From Teichococcus vastitatis (GTDB taxonomy: Bacteria; Pseudomonadota; Alphaproteobacteria; Acetobacterales; Acetobacteraceae), in the NCBI RefSeq assembly GCF_003604215.1, contig NZ_QXGS01000028.1, positions 1 to 36,743 on the forward strand: 36,743 bases of DNA, written 5' to 3'. Of the stretch, positions 32,924-36,743 are shown piece after piece. Positions within the stretch are counted from its first letter, which is position 1. Each line of letters starts with the position of its first letter. Position numbers and translations under genes: made by a program. The notes under the pieces were generated by a model that had not been told where the DNA came from, ran no database searches, and was given only the letters and a program-made list of their open reading frames with translations.

Positions 32924-33442
32924 ATGGCCATTCTGAAGATCGCCCGCATGGGCCACCCGGTGCTGCTGCGCGTGGCCGAACAGGTGCCGGACCCACAGGC
33001 GCCCGAGATCCGCCGGCTGGTGCGCGACATGGCCGAAACCATGCTGGACGCCTCCGGCCTTGGATTGGCGGCGCCGCAGGTGCATGAACCGTTGCGCATC
33101 TTCGTCTGGCGCAACGGCGACGCCGTCGCCGCGCTGATCAACCCCGAGCTGGAGCTGCTCAGCCCGCCCGACCAGCGCGGCTGGGAAGGCTGCCTGTCGA
33201 TTCCCGGGCTGCGCGGCAATGTGGAGCGTGCCCACCGCGTTGCGTTCCGGGGCACCGACATCGAGGGGCAGGCGGTGGAAGGGGAGGCGGAAGGCCTGAT
33301 TGCCCGCGTCATGCAGCACGAGTTCGACCATTTGAACGGCGTGCTCTACCCCAGCCGGATGAGCGATCTCGGGCTGTTCGGCTTCACCGACGAACTGGCC
33401 CGGGCTGCCCATCAGGCAGCCCAGCAGACGGAACGGCCATGA
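32924..33442 (+). CDS. def: Peptide deformylase
   Basis: Deformylase removes the formyl group from the N-terminal methionine of new proteins as they leave the ribosome, using a bound Fe or Zn ion. The 172-residue product has all three family motifs: GLGLAAPQV (residues 45-53), EGCLSIP with metal ligand Cys90, and QHEFDHLNG with ligands His132 and His136 and catalytic Glu133. The length is typical of type I enzymes. The ATG at 32924 has GGAGGG about seven bases upstream. The stop overlaps the start of coq9 (ATGA). Many relatives carry another def gene next to fmt, so this may be a second copy. Confidence 0.95.
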   Translation: MAILKIARMGHPVLLRVAEQVPDPQAPEIRRLVRDMAETMLDASGLGLAAPQVHEPLRIFVWRNGDAVAALINPELELLSPPDQRGWEGCLSIPGLRGNVERAHRVAFRGTDIEGQAVEGEAEGLIARVMQHEFDHLNGVLYPSRMSDLGLFGFTDELARAAHQAAQQTERP

Positions 33443-34032
33443 GCCCGGCGACGCTGGAGCGCAGCGCCGAACGCGACGCCGCGTTGCGCGCCACCCTGCC
33501 GCATGTCCCGGCGCTCGGCTGGACCTCGGCTGCCCTGCGCGCCGGATTGCGTGACATCGGCGCCGATCCGGCCTCGGCCGACTGGCTGTTTCCGCGCGGA
33601 GCCGCCGGCATGGCGGAAGCCTGGAGCGACCTCGCCGACCGCGACATGGCCGCCGAAGCCGCCGAACTCGGGCTGGATGCGCTTCGCACCCCCGCACGCA
33701 TCCGCACCCTGCTGGAGATCCGGCTGCGGCAGCACACGCCGCACAAGGAGGCGGTACGCCGTGCCCTGGCGGTGCTGGCCCTACCCTGGAACTACGGTGC
33801 CGCGGCGCGTGCCACGGCGCGCAGCGTGGACGCCATGTGGCAGGCGGCGGGCGACGCATCGGCCGATCTGTCCTTTTATACGCGCCGGGCCACCCTGGCG
33901 GGGGTGTACGCCAGCACCGTGGGCTACTGGCTGCAGGACCCCGATCCGGATGCGGAAGCGACATTGCGCTTCCTGGACCGGCGGCTGGCCGATGTGGCGC
34001 GGCTCCAGCGCCCGCGGCGCAGGGCGGCTTGA
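33439..34032 (+). CDS. COQ9 family protein
   Basis: COQ9 proteins bind lipids and assist ubiquinone synthesis, in mitochondria by presenting intermediates to COQ7; the family is shared by alphaproteobacteria and mitochondria. The 197-residue product is all-helical in appearance, with [24 protein letters not shown] near the N-terminus. The conserved core is [48 protein letters not shown], which leads into [25 protein letters not shown]. The ATG overlaps the def stop by four bases, so translation is coupled. Its usual place near rpsU in alphaproteobacteria supports the call. A hairpin follows seven bases after its stop. Confidence 0.93.
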   Translation: MSPATLERSAERDAALRATLPHVPALGWTSAALRAGLRDIGADPASADWLFPRGAAGMAEAWSDLADRDMAAEAAELGLDALRTPARIRTLLEIRLRQHTPHKEAVRRALAVLALPWNYGAAARATARSVDAMWQAAGDASADLSFYTRRATLAGVYASTVGYWLQDPDPDAEATLRFLDRRLADVARLQRPRRRAA

Positions 34033-34038
34033 GGCGGC

Positions 34039-34077
34039 GTCACAGCGCCGGCCGGAGAAGCCGTCCGGCAGCGTGAC
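34039..34077 (+). terminator. Interrupted hairpin after the COQ9 gene
   Basis: GTCAC (34039-34043) pairs with GTGAC (34073-34077), and GCCGG and CGG pair with CCG and CCGGC inside, with a symmetric 3x3 internal loop and one mismatch around AGAAG. It sits between coq9 and purE. There is no U-run. It may attenuate read-through into purEK. Confidence 0.42.
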
Positions 34078-34156
34078 AGGCGGAGAAACCGGTGGACAAG
34101 CCGGGCCATGCGCGGCACAGGCCCGGGCTTGGCTCCCTTGTTTCAGGATCCCCCGC

Positions 34157-34654
34157 GTGACCGACACCCTCTCCGCCGCGCCGCTGGTCGGCATCATCAT
34201 GGGCAGCCGCTCCGATTGGGAAACCATGCGGCATGCGGCCGAGACGCTGGACAAGCTCGGCATCCCGCACGAGACGCGGGTGGTGTCGGCCCACCGGACG
34301 CCGCAGCGGCTTTATGATTACGCGCAGGGCGCCGCCGGGCGCGGTTTGCGCGTGATCATCGCCGGGGCCGGCGGTGCCGCGCACCTGCCGGGAATGGCCG
34401 CCGCCATGACCCGCCTGCCGGTGCTCGGCGTGCCGGTGGAAAGCCACGCCCTGAAGGGCATGGACAGCCTGCTCTCCATTGTTCAGATGCCGGCGGGAAT
34501 CCCGGTCGGCACGCTGGCGATCGGCCGCGCTGGCGCGGTGAACGCGGCGCTGCTGGCAGCGGCCATGCTGGCCACCACCGATGCGGCGCTGGCCGCGCGG
34601 CTCGACGCCTTCCGCGCGGCGCAGACCGAGTCGGTGGCGGAGACCCCGGCATGA
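34157..34654 (+). CDS. purE: 5-(carboxyamino)imidazole ribonucleotide mutase
   Basis: PurE (class I) converts N5-CAIR to CAIR in purine synthesis. The 165-residue subunit has [12 protein letters not shown] near the N-terminus, the catalytic histidine His46 in VVSAHRTP, the [12 protein letters not shown] loop, and [33 protein letters not shown]. The length is standard for the octameric bacterial enzyme. The start is a GTG at 34157, with AGGA eight bases upstream; no ATG gives the right N-terminus. Its stop overlaps the ATG of purK, as expected for enzymes acting in sequence on an unstable intermediate. Confidence 0.97.
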   Translation: MTDTLSAAPLVGIIMGSRSDWETMRHAAETLDKLGIPHETRVVSAHRTPQRLYDYAQGAAGRGLRVIIAGAGGAAHLPGMAAAMTRLPVLGVPVESHALKGMDSLLSIVQMPAGIPVGTLAIGRAGAVNAALLAAAMLATTDAALAARLDAFRAAQTESVAETPA

Positions 34655-35784
34655 GCCGGAACCCGGACGCGCCGCTGCCGCCCAACAGCACCATCGGCAT
34701 CCTCGGCGGCGGCCAGCTCGGCCGCATGTCGGCCCTGGCCGCGGCGGAACTGGGCTACCGGTGCCACGTCTACGCACCCGACGCCGACTCGCCCGGCATG
34801 CAGGTGGCCGCCGCCCGCAGCGTGGCCGGCTACGAGGACGAGGCAACGCTCGCTGCCTTCGCCGCCGCCGTGGACGTGGTGACGTTCGAGTTCGAGAACG
34901 TGCCCTCCCGCACGCTGGAGATCCTGGCGCCGCTGGTGCCCTGCCGGCCCGGCATGAAGGCCCTGTCTGTCTGTCAGGACCGGCTCCAGGAGAAGGCCTT
35001 CCTGGCGGCCGCCGGCGTGCCGGTGGCGCCCTGGGCGCCGGTGGCCTCGGAGGAGGACCTGCAGGCCGCCCTGGCCCGCATCGGCCTGCCGGCCGTGCTG
35101 AAGACCACCCGATTCGGCTATGACGGGCGCGGCCAGGCCGTGCTCCGCGCCCCGGAGGAGGCCGCCGCCGCTTTCGCCCGGCTGCACCCGAAGCCGCTGA
35201 TCCTGGAAGCCTTTGTGCCCTTCACCCAGGAAATCTCGGCGGTGGCCGCGCGTGGTCCGGATGGCGCCACAGCGGTCTATGATGCCGTGGAAAACCGCCA
35301 CCACCACCACATCCTGGATCTCAGCTTCGCGCCGGCACGGGTGCCCGCCGCGGTGGCCGATTCGGCCCGGCGCCATGCCGCCCAGGTGGCGGCGGAGCTG
35401 GAACTGGTCGGCGTGCTGGCGGTGGAATTCTTTTTGTTGCCGGACGGCACGCTGCTCGGCAACGAGATCGCGCCACGCCCGCATAATTCGGGCCACTGGA
35501 CCCAGGATGCCTGCCAGTCCAGCCAATTCCACCAGCACATCCGCGCCGTGGCCGGCCTGCCGCTCGGCACGGCGGAGCGGCATTCCGATGCGGTGATGCG
35601 CAATCTGGTGGGGCCGGAGGGCATGGCGAAGCTGTTGGCCGCGCAGGCGAATCCCACCGTTTCCGTTCATCTCTATGGCAAGGCAGAGGCCCGGGCAGGA
35701 CGCAAGATGGGCCATCTGAATCGCGTGCTGCCCCGCGGCACGGTGGAACAGGCGCGGGATGAGGACCTACTCTCCGGCCTGTGA
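34651..35784 (+). CDS. purK: N5-carboxyaminoimidazole ribonucleotide synthase
   Basis: PurK uses ATP and bicarbonate to make N5-CAIR from AIR, the step before PurE. The 377-residue ATP-grasp protein begins with [22 protein letters not shown]. It has [14 protein letters not shown], the ATP-grasp lid and strand regions [15 protein letters not shown] and [18 protein letters not shown], and the metal-binding end [28 protein letters not shown]. The ATG at 34651 overlaps the purE stop by four bases. The two form an operon. The gap that follows carries a separate promoter or hairpin region for the outer membrane protein gene. Confidence 0.97.
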   Translation: MSRNPDAPLPPNSTIGILGGGQLGRMSALAAAELGYRCHVYAPDADSPGMQVAAARSVAGYEDEATLAAFAAAVDVVTFEFENVPSRTLEILAPLVPCRPGMKALSVCQDRLQEKAFLAAAGVPVAPWAPVASEEDLQAALARIGLPAVLKTTRFGYDGRGQAVLRAPEEAAAAFARLHPKPLILEAFVPFTQEISAVAARGPDGATAVYDAVENRHHHHILDLSFAPARVPAAVADSARRHAAQVAAELELVGVLAVEFFLLPDGTLLGNEIAPRPHNSGHWTQDACQSSQFHQHIRAVAGLPLGTAERHSDAVMRNLVGPEGMAKLLAAQANPTVSVHLYGKAEARAGRKMGHLNRVLPRGTVEQARDEDLLSGL

Positions 35785-35833
35785 CCAGAGGAACCGGACG
35801 GGCTGTGGCAGCGAAGTCACATGTGGCCGGAAT

Positions 35834-35869
35834 CACTCCATCACCCGCTGTACTGTAGCCGGGGGAGTG
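35834..35869. repeat. Inverted repeat between purK and the outer membrane protein gene
   Basis: CACTCC (35834-35839) is mirrored by GGAGTG (35864-35869), and inside it CCCGCT is mirrored by AGCCGGG with a bulge around GTACTGT. It is 50 bases after purK and about 90 bases before the next start, so it may end the purEK transcript or be an operator or leader hairpin of the OMP gene. Confidence 0.4.
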
Positions 35870-35959
35870 CTAGTTGATGATCACGCAGCGCCAAGAACCC
35901 AGATGAAACTCGGTGATGAGCGCGGCGAGCATGCCTCTGGTGGATCGAGGAGATTTCGA

Positions 35960-36743
35960 ATGAGCCTCAAGAAGGCGCTTCTGGCCGCGACGATGATGTC
36001 GCTGCCGCTCGCGGCCCACGCGCAGCAGCCGGTGACCGGCGTGTATCTCGGTGCTGGCGCGGGCTACAACTACCTGCAGTCGACGAGCGTCGACCTGCCG
36101 GAGAACGGCCCGTCCATCTTCGGCGCCGCCGATGTGGAGTTCGACCATGGCTGGGGCGGCGTGCTGAGCCTCGGCTACGGCTTCGGCAACGGCTTCCGCG
36201 CGGAGCTCGAGGGCAATTACCGCGAGAACGAGGTCGACCAGATCGGCAGCCTGCCGGGTATCGGCGGCAAGGCCCGTTCCTACGGCGCGATGGTCAACGC
36301 CCTGTACGACTTCAACCTCGGCCTGCCCGTGGTGCCGTACCTGGGCGCCGGCGTCGGCTATGTGTGGCACGAGTACGACACCGTGCGCAGCCGCTTCAAC
36401 CCGGCCAATGCCGGCGTGAACAGCATCACCATCGATGACGAGGACGGCCAGTTCGCCTTCCAGGGCATCGCCGGTCTTGCCTTCCCGATCGCGGCCGTGC
36501 CGGGCCTGGCGATCACCGCCGAGTACCGCTTCCTGGGCACGCTCAGCCCGGAGATGACTGTGACCAACCGTGGCCCGACGGGCGCGGCGGTCAGCCGCTC
36601 GGTTGACGTGGACAACTACAACCACTCCGGCTTCATCGGCATCCGCTATGCCTTCAACCAGCCTGTGCCGCCGGCGCCGGTTCCGGTTGCCCCGGCTCCG
36701 GCCGCCGCGCCGGCCCCGGCCCGCACCTACCTGGTGTTCTTCG
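35960..36743 (+). CDS. OmpA-like outer membrane protein (partial, runs off the window)
   Basis: The frame is open from the ATG at 35960 to the end of the window (261 codons). It starts with a signal peptide, MSLKKALLAATMMSLPLAAHA, with a likely cut before QQPV. An eight-stranded beta-barrel pattern follows: GVYLGAGAGYNYLQ, GGVLSLGYGFGNGFRAELEGNY, VPYLGAGVGYVWHEY, ITAEYRFLG and GFIGIRYAF. A Pro/Ala-rich hinge (about 235-256) then leads into RTYLVFF, the usual entry to a C-terminal OmpA peptidoglycan-binding domain, which lies outside the window. GAGGAG seven bases upstream is a good ribosome binding site. Strong codon bias suggests high expression. Confidence 0.93.
   Translation, partial: MSLKKALLAATMMSLPLAAHAQQPVTGVYLGAGAGYNYLQSTSVDLPENGPSIFGAADVEFDHGWGGVLSLGYGFGNGFRAELEGNYRENEVDQIGSLPGIGGKARSYGAMVNALYDFNLGLPVVPYLGAGVGYVWHEYDTVRSRFNPANAGVNSITIDDEDGQFAFQGIAGLAFPIAAVPGLAITAEYRFLGTLSPEMTVTNRGPTGAAVSRSVDVDNYNHSGFIGIRYAFNQPVPPAPVPVAPAPAAAPAPARTYLVFF

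Overview
The window is GC-rich chromosomal DNA from an alphaproteobacterium, most likely of the Acetobacteraceae (Roseomonas-like). This is inferred from three things: gene order around murA-hisG-hisD-infA-maf-rng-yacG, a COQ9-family gene between a peptide deformylase gene and purEK close to rpsU, and very high GC at third codon positions. No organism is named by the sequence itself. It reads mostly as core chromosome with a few accessory modules. I find no CRISPR array, no intact insertion sequence and no prophage.

Layout. 1-571 has no recognisable gene. 572-7345, all on the minus strand, is a housekeeping block with a tRNA at each end: tRNA-Thr, a 56-residue protein, dcd, murA, hisG (short form), hisD, infA, maf, a compact RNase E/G, yacG, tRNA-Phe. 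7540-10052 (minus) is an alpha/beta hydrolase and an acetolactate-synthase-like ThDP enzyme. 10202-13713 (plus) is a complete two-component bacterial NHEJ module, ligD-ku, with overlapping stop and start codons. 13774-15981 is the divergent pair pobA / AraC-type regulator for 4-hydroxybenzoate catabolism. 15970-20501 holds a GT4-like glycosyltransferase, an orphan family-5 solute-binding protein and a membrane protein with a proline-rich arm and a C-terminal SH3 domain.

20502-21215 has no intact gene but carries what looks like the start of a decayed acyltransferase-3 gene. It is followed by an SGNH-like protein plus MBOAT acyltransferase pair (probable O-acylation of an exported glycan), an orphan HWE-family histidine kinase, a DHA2-type MFS exporter and a DUF3072 protein behind a promoter resembling the alphaproteobacterial general stress (EcfG) type. 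28073-32314 (minus) is an RND efflux permease with its adaptor. 32508-35784 contains rpsU, def, coq9, purE and purK. The window ends inside an OmpA-like outer membrane protein gene.

The functional modules are nucleotide and histidine biosynthesis, translation and RNA processing, DNA end joining, aromatic catabolism, envelope modification, and drug export. Nothing here is convincingly a wholly new system. The best leads are the SH3/transmembrane protein, the SGNH-MBOAT module next to an acyltransferase relic, the stress-type promoter in front of the DUF3072 gene, and several paired repeats in regulatory gaps.
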